Assembly (NCBI GenBank): GCA_030145245.1
Contig: JAQYWC010000033.1
Location: 62,001 to 126,000, forward strand
Length of the DNA stretch: 64,000 nucleotides
Direction: 5' to 3'
DNA from: Desulfobacterium sp.
Lineage (GTDB): Bacteria > Desulfobacterota > Desulfobacteria > Desulfobacterales > Desulfobacteraceae
A program made the translations under genes and the position numbers. Within the stretch, counting starts at the first letter, position 1; each line of letters opens with the position of its first letter. A model generated the notes under the pieces. The model saw only the letters and a program-made list of their open reading frames with translations, was not told the DNA's origin and made no database searches. Below are positions 53,614 through 61,892 of this stretch, piece after piece.

Positions 53614-54294
53614 TTACTGGAGTTTACCCAGGCTGTTTATCGCCTTATCATCGACCTCGTCAAAGGTCATCATCATCTTCTGGAACGTCTCGTACATTCT
53701 GTGGTGATCGATCATGTTCACCATCTCATCCACAGCCTTTACACTGGAAAGCTCAAGCGAACCCTGGGCAACGGCCATATTGACAGGAGCGGCTTCATCT
53801 TCTCCGCTTCCCGTGTAAACAAAATTGTTCATACCCTCTTTTTGAAGCTTTTCAAGGTCGCCAAAGGTGACGATGTCCAGGTTATCGATAATGGCCCCGT
53901 CCCCGCGGATCTCGCCTGCGGCATTGATATCAACAACGGCTGCATCAATGGTGATGGGACCGTTCTGGCCGAGGACGGCATCACCGTTCTGGTCCACCAG
54001 CACCCGCTGGCTGTTGAGGGAAAACGCCCCGTTCCGGGTGTATCTGACTCCTGAGGCGGTCTCGACCTTGAAAAACCCCTCATCGGTCAAGGCGAGATCC
54101 AGGGGATTTCCCGTATTTCTCACCCCTGCCTGGGTCAGGTCAGTGTTGAGCTTAGCCTTGAACATCTTGTCAAAACTGACAACGTCCTTTTTAAATCCAG
54201 CGGTATCCACATTGGCCAGATGATTGGATGTCACCTCAAGTTTTCTCTCCTGCCTCAGGCCGCCCTGGACAGGCCGTGTCATCTCAAGAATCAT
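53614..54294 (-). CDS. flgF: Flagellar proximal rod protein FlgF
   Basis: 226 residues. Rod protein of the FlgF/FlgG family: RKLEVTSNHLANVDTAGFKKDVVSF, GNPLDLALTDEGFFKVET, and the C-terminal VKAVDEMVNMIDHHRMYETFQK. Shorter than FlgG and lacking its N-terminal specifics, as expected. First gene of the rod/ring operon, with a perfect sigma-54 site about 43 bp upstream. Confidence 0.92.
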   Translation of the reverse strand: MILEMTRPVQGGLRQERKLEVTSNHLANVDTAGFKKDVVSFDKMFKAKLNTDLTQAGVRNTGNPLDLALTDEGFFKVETASGVRYTRNGAFSLNSQRVLVDQNGDAVLGQNGPITIDAAVVDINAAGEIRGDGAIIDNLDIVTFGDLEKLQKEGMNNFVYTGSGEDEAAPVNMAVAQGSLELSSVKAVDEMVNMIDHHRMYETFQKMMMTFDEVDDKAINSLGKLQ

Positions 54295-54336
54295 GATCGT
54301 TTCCTTTCCCTAATCTAACGTTTTTATCTTAACATT

Positions 54337-54352
54337 AGCAATAACGGTGCCA
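54337..54352 (-). promoter_or_regulatory. Sigma-54 promoter of the flgF rod/ring operon
   Basis: Minus strand TGGCAC-CGTTA-TTGCT, a full match to TGGCAC-N5-TTGCW with correct GG-GC spacing. Expected start about 30 bases before the flgF ATG. Confidence 0.85.
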
Positions 54353-54433
54353 GACCTTTAATTAGCTCAAATTTTTCACCATCATCCATGGAGGAGAACG
54401 GGTGGAGGGGATGTTCATCCAGGCTAAAAGACC

Positions 54434-54506
54434 GGGGTCAGGCTTAGCTTATTGGTGTAGGTTCTCATTTCTTTGAGTTTAATGACAATAAGCTAAGCCT
54501 GACCCC
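54434..54506. repeat. 73-bp palindromic element, copy 2
   Basis: Terminal inverted repeats of 21 bp are perfect (54434-54454 with 54486-54506). Same interior and same flanking CC before and TAAG after as the copy at 49862-49934. It lies in the 292-bp gap between flgF and the FlhB-like gene, outside coding sequence. Confidence 0.88.
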
Positions 54507-54586
54507 TAAGAATTTACTACGGATGTAAAAAGACGGATTCATGACACAGGAAAGCTGTGTTCTTGACGCTCAAAGGAAAAAACTGC

Positions 54587-54862
54587 CTAGCGTTTTGGCC
54601 GGGTCTTGTTAATGGAATAAACAAAGGCGAGGAGCTCTGCCACGGCCACATAGACGTCCTGGGGAATCTCTTCGTCCATATCAAGGCCCGAGAGCACCTC
54701 CACAAGATCGGAATCCTTATGCACCGGGACATTGTGCTTTTCGGCAATCTCGATGATCTTTTCGGCCACACGCCCCCTGCCCTTGGCCGTAACCCTGGGG
54801 GCGCCTCCGGTTTCAGGATCGTATTTCAGTGCCGCAGCTTTTTTTCGTTTATCTCGGTCCAT
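54587..54862 (-). CDS. FlhB C-terminal-like protein (FlhB2/YlqH type)
   Basis: 91 residues corresponding to the cytoplasmic C-terminal domain of the export-gate protein FlhB: AAALKYDPETGGAPRVTAKGRG, then NVPVHKDSDLVEVLSGLDMDEEIPQDVYVAVAELLAFVY. The autocleavage NPTH loop of full FlhB is absent. In Bacillus the homologous YlqH is paired with a FliK-like protein, as here. It could modulate export-substrate switching; its exact role is not established. Last gene of the minus-strand block from flhA. Confidence 0.88.
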   Translation of the reverse strand: MDRDKRKKAAALKYDPETGGAPRVTAKGRGRVAEKIIEIAEKHNVPVHKDSDLVEVLSGLDMDEEIPQDVYVAVAELLAFVYSINKTRPKR

Positions 54863-54878
54863 GGAATTCTCTTAAGAT

Positions 54879-56138
54879 TCACACCATCAGATCCAGGTTC
54901 TGGGACCCGTCCTTCACCACCCTGTCAACAAGGGAGGCTTCAGAAATACGTTCCGGGGTCCCCCGGCGGCACTCCACTTGAAGCACCTTAAAGCCATGGG
55001 TTCCCAACCGCTTTCGGAGGGTCGGTATCATGGTCTTGATAAAGGAGACAACGCTCTCATCTTCGACCTGGAACATGGCTGAAATATCCTTGCTTAACAC
55101 GGAGAGGTCGACCCGTAAAGGGCCCAGGTTAGTCATGGTCAAAAAGACCGAAACCCGGACCAGGCGGGGGGCATCCTGGCGTGACTCGTTTTTTTTCCCT
55201 CCAAGATCCAAAAAAAGCTGTCCAAAGCTGAAGGAGTTGTTGCTGAAAATGGGAAACGGGATCAGGTATTTTGCCGAGTCCGACGAGTGGCTGTTCAACA
55301 CCTGGAATTTTTCAATGGCATCAACAAACTCCCGAAAGGGCTGGAGCTGCTCCTGCTCCTCTGGTTCGGCCCGGGACAGAAGGGAGAGCAGAAACCCCTT
55401 GAGATCGTTTTGTCGGGCCTTATGGAGGTCCGCCGGAAGGACGTCTGCATGACCGGATTGCGTCGACTCTGCCGTAACAAGGGTTGCCAGACTCTTTTCC
55501 CACAAGAGCCCGCTTTTTTCCAGAAGGCGGGGAACAAACCGGGTGTCTGTATCCTCTGACTTAAGGGAGAGGGAGAGAAGAAGATCCCGCAAATGATTGA
55601 GCCGGACCGGGTTCAACACCCCCTTTGCCGTTAAAATTGGTTTTTCGGCCATGGAATCACTGGAAGTGTTGGAACGATCAAGGCTACCGGGAATGTTGGA
55701 ACTTTCGGGCATGCCGGGAATGTTGGAGCTGCCGGGCAGGCCTGGAATGTTGGGAGCGCTGGAACCGGAGAAGAGCAGAGGGAGAACAAGTTTTGCAAGA
55801 CCTGCAAACGGACTCTTCCCGGTAAGGGCCCCAAGGGCCGCGAGCACCGAACCCGGAACCTGGGACGGCTTAAACACGGTCTCCATGGGTTTCAGGATCT
55901 CAAACCCGCCGGCTCTGGTCATCTTGAGCTGCAGGGTCTCGCCCTGAACAAGCGAAAGCGAAGTTTCGGCCATCACCCGTTTACCGGCAACCATCAACTC
56001 CGACCGGGTGGGAGAGAGGACCTTCAGAACGGTGGCATCCACGACCTGATTTTTAACAAACAAGGGCACACCCGCTTTTCCCCGGCTCTGCTGCTGCTTG
56101 AGAAGGTCGGGTGAAAAGATATGCACCCCTTGTATCAC
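54879..56138 (-). CDS. FliK-like hook-length control protein candidate
   Basis: 419 residues. The C-terminal part (about 335-400, VRVSVFLTMTNLGPLRVDLS ... FIKTMIPTLRKRLGTHGFKVLQVEC) resembles the Flg_hook domain of FliK. The N-terminal half is low-complexity and includes a 9-residue repeat NIPGxPxSS (about 129-155). The following FlhB-like gene, 16 bases downstream, matches the Bacillus ylqG-ylqH pairing. It may not be the main FliK, which could lie elsewhere. Overlaps the preceding gene by 4 bases. Confidence 0.75.
   Translation of the reverse strand: MIQGVHIFSPDLLKQQQSRGKAGVPLFVKNQVVDATVLKVLSPTRSELMVAGKRVMAETSLSLVQGETLQLKMTRAGGFEILKPMETVFKPSQVPGSVLAALGALTGKSPFAGLAKLVLPLLFSGSSAPNIPGLPGSSNIPGMPESSNIPGSLDRSNTSSDSMAEKPILTAKGVLNPVRLNHLRDLLLSLSLKSEDTDTRFVPRLLEKSGLLWEKSLATLVTAESTQSGHADVLPADLHKARQNDLKGFLLSLLSRAEPEEQEQLQPFREFVDAIEKFQVLNSHSSDSAKYLIPFPIFSNNSFSFGQLFLDLGGKKNESRQDAPRLVRVSVFLTMTNLGPLRVDLSVLSKDISAMFQVEDESVVSFIKTMIPTLRKRLGTHGFKVLQVECRRGTPERISEASLVDRVVKDGSQNLDLMV
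55674..55754 (-). repeat. 27-bp repeat in the FliK-like gene
   Basis: Three imperfect 27-bp units encode NIPGLPGSS, NIPGMPESS and NIPGSLDRS. Visible on the plus strand as recurring GGAATGTTGGA blocks. Confidence 0.75.
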
Positions 56139-56731
56139 TCGAGGGTCTCCATTGCCACGAACTTCTGCTTAAGGCTGATGACGATCTTTACTTCGCCCTT
56201 TGGCATGGAGAGCCGGGAGGCGATGGCATCCACATCAAAGCCCTGCTCGTAGAGGTCCACGATGCTCTTTTGCTGGTCAAAAACATCCTCTTCAAAGGCA
56301 TTACTGGCCTGGTCCAGGGGGGTACTGGCCTGCCCCAGAGCGCTAACGCTGGAACCGCCAGAGGTGACATGGGAAACATTCGTTGCCCGGGCAAGCATGG
56401 ACTCAGCCCTGGAGAGCAAAAGATTGATGCTGATGATCCTGGAATCGAGGGAGTCGTTCAACCCCCGAATCAGACTCTTTTTGTCCCGGATCTGCAGATC
56501 GAAACTAGTTGCAGCAGCGTCGGCTTCCTTAACCAGGGGTTCAAGCATATCGATAATCTGGGATGCAGTCCGGCCGGCCTCGCCGGCAACCCCCGCCATC
56601 TCCTCCGAGCTCGTTTTCTCTTTGCCCAGGCTTTTCAGCCGTTTAAACAAAACCATGAAGAGCCCCAGTAATACAAGATCAATAAAAAGCTGAATCCCTA
56701 TTCCAAATTCGTTTAAAAACGGTATTGTCAT
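56135..56731 (-). CDS. Membrane-anchored flagellar-locus protein with C-terminal HTH (DUF2802/DUF6115-like)
   Basis: 198 residues. One N-terminal membrane helix (about 8-28, GIGIQLFIDLVLLGLFMVLF), a long helical/coiled-coil region, a Ser/Gly linker, and a C-terminal helix-turn-helix-like end: YEQGFDVDAIASRLSMPKGEVKIVISLKQK. Proteins of this build recur in flagellar operons but have no defined function. Overlaps both neighbours by 4 bases. Confidence 0.75.
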   Translation of the reverse strand: MTIPFLNEFGIGIQLFIDLVLLGLFMVLFKRLKSLGKEKTSSEEMAGVAGEAGRTASQIIDMLEPLVKEADAAATSFDLQIRDKKSLIRGLNDSLDSRIISINLLLSRAESMLARATNVSHVTSGGSSVSALGQASTPLDQASNAFEEDVFDQQKSIVDLYEQGFDVDAIASRLSMPKGEVKIVISLKQKFVAMETLE

Positions 56732-57027
56732 GCTACAGTATCAAGCAGATTCCCGGTGTCATCAGACTTCTGCTCCCTTTCCATTTTTTTTTTCTTTGCC
56801 TTGGTTTTTGTTAACCGTTCCCGGGGCCTCTTCTCTTTTTCCCTGTCGGCCGCCAATCTCTCGGAACTGGTGGGCTCCTGAACCTTTGTCTTTTCAACGG
56901 CCACCGTGGCAGCCTGCTGCGCAGCAAACTGTTCAGGATTTGGCCTGTTGGGTTTAACGTGCTGGGTTGCTTCGTGCAACACCCCTGCCTGCTGGATAAC
57001 GATGTTATGGCCTGGTATGGTAGTCAT
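56728..57027 (-). CDS. Small basic/charged hypothetical protein in flagellar operon
   Basis: 99 residues, low-complexity: a Gln/Ala-rich N-terminal half and a very charged C-terminal half (KEKRPRERLTKTKAKKKKM). Likely disordered. ATG with a good AAGGAGG-like site (GAGGGTTC) upstream; ends in an ATGA overlap with the next gene, which supports real translation. I do not recognise the family. Confidence 0.6.
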   Translation of the reverse strand: MTTIPGHNIVIQQAGVLHEATQHVKPNRPNPEQFAAQQAATVAVEKTKVQEPTSSERLAADREKEKRPRERLTKTKAKKKKMEREQKSDDTGNLLDTVA

Positions 57028-57039
57028 GGTGAACCCTCC

Positions 57040-59001
57040 TTAGCCAGTGCTAAAGGCGGTAAAGGTCACCCGGTCAATATATTGACCTGGCAAGACCCGG
57101 TTCAATGCCTCTTTTATATTACCCAGAAGATCTGCCTCGGTGACCTTGTCAACCTTTTCCGATCCAAGCGCACTGCCCATGGCATCGAAAATGAGATCCC
57201 GGTAAAGGGGTAAATGCCTGTTAATCGCTGTAAGAGCCCTGTGGTCGGAGTAGTCGATGGAAACACTTGCTGTGACATAGGAGAGCTCGGACTTCTTGCC
57301 CGGAACCAACAGAAAAAAATCTTTCAGAACAAGATTTCCAGGTCCCACAGCTTTACTCGGGGCTGTCAGATCAATCTCCACGGTCGCCACCTGGGGTTCC
57401 TCCAGTAAAGGCGAAAGATCTGCCACCGGCTCCAGTGGAACGAGGGCCGGCTCCTTGGTTGTAAAAAACTTGAAATAGCCCACAGGCAGCGTCACTGCCA
57501 GGATTAAAATAGCAGCACAGCAGGCCAGGACCTTTTTGGATCGATACCATTTCCCGGCAGGCACAGCCTCGTCAAGGTCAGGTTCAAGCTGAGCCAGATC
57601 GGCCAACGCCTCCTCCGCCTCTTCCAGGATCACCTGGTGCTCTTCCAGATCAAGCTCGTCTGAATCCGTGTCAAAATCCAGGTCATCCAGGGGATCTCCG
57701 TCCAGATTGCCGAGGATATCTTCATCCTCCTCTTCAGAGTCCAGCAAGAGTTCATCAATGTCGTCCTGGGAGATGAGATCGCTATCCTCGGCGCCATAGT
57801 CAAGTTCATCGCCCTGGACAAGTTCATCGCCCTGGAGAAGATCATCAATATCGTCCTGGGTCACCTCCTGGTCTTCTGCAACAGCAGCAGGTGGGACTGG
57901 ATCCGGCCCCAGGAGTTCTTCCAAATCGATTTCAGGCTCGGGTTCTGCTTCTGCTTCTGGCTCGGGTGCAGGCCCAGGCCCAGGCCCAGGCTCGGACGCT
58001 TGGGCCAGTAGCTGGTCAATGGTCTCCTGGGTGACCAGGCAGTCCTCTACGTCTACTGCCTCGGATTCATCAATCAGGAGCTCCGGGGTGCCCGCCGATT
58101 CTATAACCGTTGAAGCAGGAGTGTCTGCATCCTCCGACATGAGCCGGTCGATATCATCCTGGGAGACCAGCTCCTGATCGTCCCCAGCCGGTTCATCGGC
58201 TATGACGGGTTCTGGCTCTCCGTCCAACGCCCCGTTCATAAGCCGGTCGATATCGTCCTGGGAAACCAGCTCCTGGTCGTCCCCAGCCGGTTCATCGGCT
58301 ATGGCGGGTTCTGGCTCTGGGTCCAACGCCCCGTTCATAAGCCGGTCGATATCGTCCTGGGAAACCAGCTCCTGGTCGTCCCCAGCCGGTTCATCGGCTA
58401 TGGCGGGTTCTGGCTCTGGGTCTCCTTCCAACGCCCCGCCCATGAGCCGATCAATATCGTCCTGGGAGACCAGCTCCAGGTCATCCTCATCCGGTTCATC
58501 GGCTTCGGCGGAATCCGGCTCATCGTCCAGCACTCCGCCCATGAGACGGTCAATGTCGTCCTGGGAGACCAGCTCCAGGTCATCCTCGTCCGGTTCATCG
58601 GCTTCGGAGGAATCCGGCTCATCGTCCAGCCCCCCGCCCATGAGACGGTCAATGTCGTCCTGGGAGACCAGTTCCAGGTCATCCTCGTCCGGTTCATCGG
58701 CTTCGGCGGAAACCGGTTCATCGTCCAGCACTCCGCCCATGAGACGGTCAATGTCGTCCTGGGAGACCAGTTCCAGATCATCTTCGCTGGATTCACCAGG
58801 GGCGACATCATCCCCGGGAAGGTCAGCATCCAGGGATACATTGTTCAACAGGCTGTCGATATCATCCTGGGAAAGTTCCCCCAGTTCATCATCTGACGGG
58901 CCGATGGCAGCTTCCGCTTCATCAAGGGATGAAGAGCTCAACAGCTTGTCAATATCTTCCTGGGATATCAGGGTATCGTCATCGGTATTGGATGCAGACA
59001 T
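57040..59001 (-). CDS. FliL-like protein with twelve FliM-type SQDDID motifs
   Basis: 653 residues; ordinary FliL has about 160. Residues 1-485 are very acidic and carry about twelve copies of an (L/E)(S/T)Q(D/E)xID(x)L(L/M) motif at 13, 44, 80, 113, 146, 179, 214, 247, 280, 324, 381 and 411; the core is a 33-residue tandem repeat. One membrane helix follows (about 491-509), then a C-terminal FliL-type periplasmic domain (DFFLLVPGKKSELSYVTASVSIDY ... LPGQYIDRVTFTAF). The motif equals the CheY-binding N-terminal peptide of FliM (LSQAEIDALL in E. coli). By FliL topology the repeats face the cytoplasm. GAGAGG six bases before the ATG; 17 bases after fliA. Confidence 0.85.
   Translation of the reverse strand: MSASNTDDDTLISQEDIDKLLSSSSLDEAEAAIGPSDDELGELSQDDIDSLLNNVSLDADLPGDDVAPGESSEDDLELVSQDDIDRLMGGVLDDEPVSAEADEPDEDDLELVSQDDIDRLMGGGLDDEPDSSEADEPDEDDLELVSQDDIDRLMGGVLDDEPDSAEADEPDEDDLELVSQDDIDRLMGGALEGDPEPEPAIADEPAGDDQELVSQDDIDRLMNGALDPEPEPAIADEPAGDDQELVSQDDIDRLMNGALDGEPEPVIADEPAGDDQELVSQDDIDRLMSEDADTPASTVIESAGTPELLIDESEAVDVEDCLVTQETIDQLLAQASEPGPGPGPAPEPEAEAEPEPEIDLEELLGPDPVPPAAVAEDQEVTQDDIDDLLQGDELVQGDELDYGAEDSDLISQDDIDELLLDSEEEDEDILGNLDGDPLDDLDFDTDSDELDLEEHQVILEEAEEALADLAQLEPDLDEAVPAGKWYRSKKVLACCAAILILAVTLPVGYFKFFTTKEPALVPLEPVADLSPLLEEPQVATVEIDLTAPSKAVGPGNLVLKDFFLLVPGKKSELSYVTASVSIDYSDHRALTAINRHLPLYRDLIFDAMGSALGSEKVDKVTEADLLGNIKEALNRVLPGQYIDRVTFTAFSTG
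58125..58785 (-). repeat. 99-bp tandem repeats encoding SQDDIDRLM units
   Basis: Seven units of 99 bp (one of 105 bp) encode ELVSQDDIDRLM followed by an acidic spacer with DEP. Neighbouring units are nearly identical at DNA level, showing recent expansion or homogenisation. Confidence 0.9.
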
Positions 59002-59018
59002 TTAAAACCTCTCAAAGG

Positions 59019-59798
59019 TTACAGACCGAACGCCGTTAAGGCCGAAGTTCTTCTTCCAAAATAGCTCTGAAGCCTTGTCTTCAGCTTGATCAGGATAGCC
59101 GTATGGATCTGGCAAATCCTTGATTCCGTCAGACTCAAGACCTCCCCGATCTCCTTCAACGTAAGCTCCTCATAATAGTAAAGGGAGACAACGAGTTGCT
59201 CTTTTTCGGTCAAGGTTCTGATGGACTTGGCAAGTTCTGACTTCATCTCCTCCCTGTCAAGAAGATCGGCAGGATTGTCCCCACCTTTAAGCCCAGACTG
59301 AAATCGTGTCATGGAAGAGGTGTCGTTGTCCCTTGTCCGGATAAAGGCATCAAGGCTCAAAATCGCTGCGCCGTGGATATTGGAGAGCATATCATAATAG
59401 GTGTCGAGTTCGACGCCCAGGGCCTTTGCCACCTCGTCATCCGACGCCGGCCGCCCCTTTTCATCCTCAACACCCTTGACCGCTTTTGAAATATCCTGAA
59501 TCTTTTTTCTCATGGACCTGGAGTAGGTATCCATACTCCTGAGTTCGTCCAGGATGGAGCCCTTTATCCTGTACTGGGCATATGTCTTGAGGCTGACATG
59601 CTTATCCGGATTAAATTTATCCACCGCATCAATGAGCCCCAGGGAGCCTGCACTCACAAGCTCATCAAAAAGCACGCTGGAGGGAAGCCGCCGGGCAAAT
59701 CGCGAAGCTATCTGCTTGACAAGAAAAGAGTACTCGACAATCATCTCCTCCCGCCAGGAACTGCCCTGCTTTTTTCTATCCCGATATGGTTGTTTCAT
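59019..59798 (-). CDS. fliA: Flagellar RNA polymerase sigma factor FliA (sigma-28)
   Basis: 259 residues. Directs late flagellar transcription. Region 2 with LVKQIASRFARRLPSSVLFDELVSAGSLGLIDAVDKFNP; region 3 with KIQDISKAVKGVEDEKGRPASDDEVA; region 4 HTH with EELTLKEIGEVLSLTESRICQIH. Matches sigma-28-like sites before fliC and flgN. No flgM (anti-sigma) gene is visible in this window. Between flhG (53-base gap) and the FliL-like gene. Confidence 0.96.
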   Translation of the reverse strand: MKQPYRDRKKQGSSWREEMIVEYSFLVKQIASRFARRLPSSVLFDELVSAGSLGLIDAVDKFNPDKHVSLKTYAQYRIKGSILDELRSMDTYSRSMRKKIQDISKAVKGVEDEKGRPASDDEVAKALGVELDTYYDMLSNIHGAAILSLDAFIRTRDNDTSSMTRFQSGLKGGDNPADLLDREEMKSELAKSIRTLTEKEQLVVSLYYYEELTLKEIGEVLSLTESRICQIHTAILIKLKTRLQSYFGRRTSALTAFGL

Positions 59799-59851
59799 TT
59801 ACTACAATGCCCTTCCCAACGTTTTTTTTGCCCGACCCCAAGGCCCAGGTT

Positions 59852-60748
59852 TTACCTGGCAGCATCAAAAATCCGCTTCATGAAAAATTTTATGTTTCCA
59901 TCTGATCCCGGCCTGATCTTTGATTCCGCCACTTTTATAGCTAAGGCGCCAATGCGGGTTGCCGACGGAGATTCGGGAGCGTAATCAAACACCGTGCTGC
60001 GCTTGAGCACGGCTTTCTGAAGCTGGGGGTCATAGGGAATATACCCGTAATACTCCAGCACCACATTTCCCAAAAACCGATCCATTGCTCCGCCAAGCGA
60101 GGCATAGACAGATTTGGCCTCTTTCTCTGAATTTACCATATTTATCACCAGTTTAAAATACCTGATTCCGTAATCCCTGGCAAGGACCTTCATCAATGCA
60201 TAGGCATCGGTGATGGAAGTGGGTTCCCTGGTTGCGATGACAATATTTTCGTCCGAGGCTGCATTAAAATAAAGCACGTTGGACGATATGCCGGCGCCTG
60301 TATCCACCAGGACAATATCAGCCACGTCCGCCAGGGTTTCAAACTCGGATAACAGATTGAGTTTTTCACCGTCACTCAGCTGGGTCAGATTGGCAAACCC
60401 GCTGCCGCCTGGAATGATCTTCACCCCATGCTTGGTGGTAACCATGACCTCTTTCAACTCTTTTTCACCGCTGATAATGTGGCCGATATTATACCGGGGG
60501 CGCACGTTAAACAGGATATCGATGTTGGCAAGTCCCACATCGGCATCCATTATAACCACCCGTTTTCCAAGTTTAGTCAAGGCAATGGCAAGACTTCCGA
60601 CACAATGACTCTTGCCAACGCCTCCCTTGCCGCTTGTCACGGCAATGACCCTTGGAGTAGACCTATCCCCGGATGTACCCTTCATATTAATACTCCTTGA
60701 CAGAGCATCTGATTTTACAATTGTTCTAAGCCCGCTTGCCTGATCCAC
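59852..60748 (-). CDS. flhG: MinD-like ATPase FlhG (FleN)
   Basis: 298 residues. Controls flagellar number with FlhF. Starts with the FlhF-activating DQAxxLR motif (DQASGLR, 2-8). Deviant Walker A SGKGGVGKSHC (39-49) with the MinD-type first Lys; VIMDADVGLANIDILF; VDTGAGISSNVL. The end carries a basic amphipathic membrane-targeting helix (GNIKFFMKRIFDAAR). Start is GTG at 60748 with a perfect AGGAGG six bases upstream. 13 bases downstream of flhF. Confidence 0.95.
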   Translation of the reverse strand: MDQASGLRTIVKSDALSRSINMKGTSGDRSTPRVIAVTSGKGGVGKSHCVGSLAIALTKLGKRVVIMDADVGLANIDILFNVRPRYNIGHIISGEKELKEVMVTTKHGVKIIPGGSGFANLTQLSDGEKLNLLSEFETLADVADIVLVDTGAGISSNVLYFNAASDENIVIATREPTSITDAYALMKVLARDYGIRYFKLVINMVNSEKEAKSVYASLGGAMDRFLGNVVLEYYGYIPYDPQLQKAVLKRSTVFDYAPESPSATRIGALAIKVAESKIRPGSDGNIKFFMKRIFDAAR

Positions 60749-60761
60749 CTGTTACCTCCTT

Positions 60762-61892
60762 TTATCCCTGATCCCGGCCCAGCATTAATCCCAAAAGATC
60801 TTGGGGCTTGGGTACGATCAAATCCTCAGGGACTCGTTGCCCATTGGTCACCAGGGAAATCGGCAATCTCAAATCGCCCACCTGATCCAATATTTTTCCA
60901 CACCGCCTTGCCTCATCGAGCTTTGTAAAAACGTAGGATTCGGGATTCAACGCAGAAAACGCCGATGCAGCGGTCTTCATATCGATAAATCCGGTTGTCA
61001 TGCTTAACACAAGGTGAACCGACACCTTGAAATCACCGTCAAGCACCTGGGCAACCTCCTCCATCCTGGCAGTATCGGAATGGCTGTGGCCGGCCGTGTC
61101 AATGAGGACGATATCCATGTGCCTCATTCTCTCAAGGGCCTTGACCAGATCCTCCCTGGAAAAGGCGGGAACACACATGATCCCCATGATGGACGCATAG
61201 GACTTCAGCTGTTCAAAGGCGCCCATGCGATAGCTGTCAATGGAGATCAGGCCCACACTCCTCTTTCTCTTGAACTTCAGCTCGGCCGCAAGTTTTGCAA
61301 TGGTGGTGGTCTTTCCCACCCCGGTGGGTCCTACAAAGGCTGCCGCATGGGGCAGACCGGATCCGTCTGGTCCCTCGGCAAAGGGATCCACCGTATTGAT
61401 ATCCTTGAGGCACTCTGTAATAACATACTTTTTTAAAATCGCCATGGAACCGGGCGCTTCGTTTTGATCGCTGTCCATGGCGGCGCAGGCGTTTTTCAAA
61501 ATCGCCTTGGCCTTTTTCTCTGAAATTCCGGTTCGAATCAGGGAAGCAAAGAGACCGGCAGCCTCTGAATGATCGCTCATCAGAGAATCCAGGCCGCTTT
61601 CAAGCCCCACAAGTGAAATAAGATCCTTGATGGAGGCGAGCTCATCCTTCAGGGGAGCCAACTCCTCATCCGGTTTGGTTTCCAGCACATACCCCTTGGG
61701 GCCTGCCACCACGTTCGCCTTGGGGTCTTCCTTTGGCGCCGCTTCGATCTCGAACATATCCTTTGCATAGGGATCCCGGGGACTCTTTGGAACCCTGCGG
61801 GTGGAAAGGATCATTGCGTCCGGCCCCAACTCCTCTTTGATAGATGCCATGGCCTCTTGAATGGTGCGGCCCCTAAAAATTTTTACTCTCAT
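60762..61892 (-). CDS. flhF: SRP-type GTPase FlhF
   Basis: 376 residues. Positions the flagellum at the pole. Basic N-terminal B domain (MRVKIFRGRTIQEAMASIKEE ... ILSTRRV), helical N domain, and G domain with GPTGVGKTTT (188-197), DSYRMGAFEQL, DTAGHSHSD and TKLDEA. In the G3 loop the usual DTAGR-S reads DTAGHSHSD, His replacing Arg. ATG shares one base with the flhA stop (TAATG). Confidence 0.96.
   Translation of the reverse strand: MRVKIFRGRTIQEAMASIKEELGPDAMILSTRRVPKSPRDPYAKDMFEIEAAPKEDPKANVVAGPKGYVLETKPDEELAPLKDELASIKDLISLVGLESGLDSLMSDHSEAAGLFASLIRTGISEKKAKAILKNACAAMDSDQNEAPGSMAILKKYVITECLKDINTVDPFAEGPDGSGLPHAAAFVGPTGVGKTTTIAKLAAELKFKRKRSVGLISIDSYRMGAFEQLKSYASIMGIMCVPAFSREDLVKALERMRHMDIVLIDTAGHSHSDTARMEEVAQVLDGDFKVSVHLVLSMTTGFIDMKTAASAFSALNPESYVFTKLDEARRCGKILDQVGDLRLPISLVTNGQRVPEDLIVPKPQDLLGLMLGRDQG

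Noticed and set aside
58125-58785. CRISPR array
   Set aside because: The regular 99-bp units are fully coding, vary by codon and have no spacer-repeat structure.
58202-59005. Plus-strand frame rich in Ser opposite the FliL-like repeats
   Set aside because: It is the reverse reading of the Asp/Glu-rich 99-bp repeats, with no ribosome site; repeats keep all frames open.
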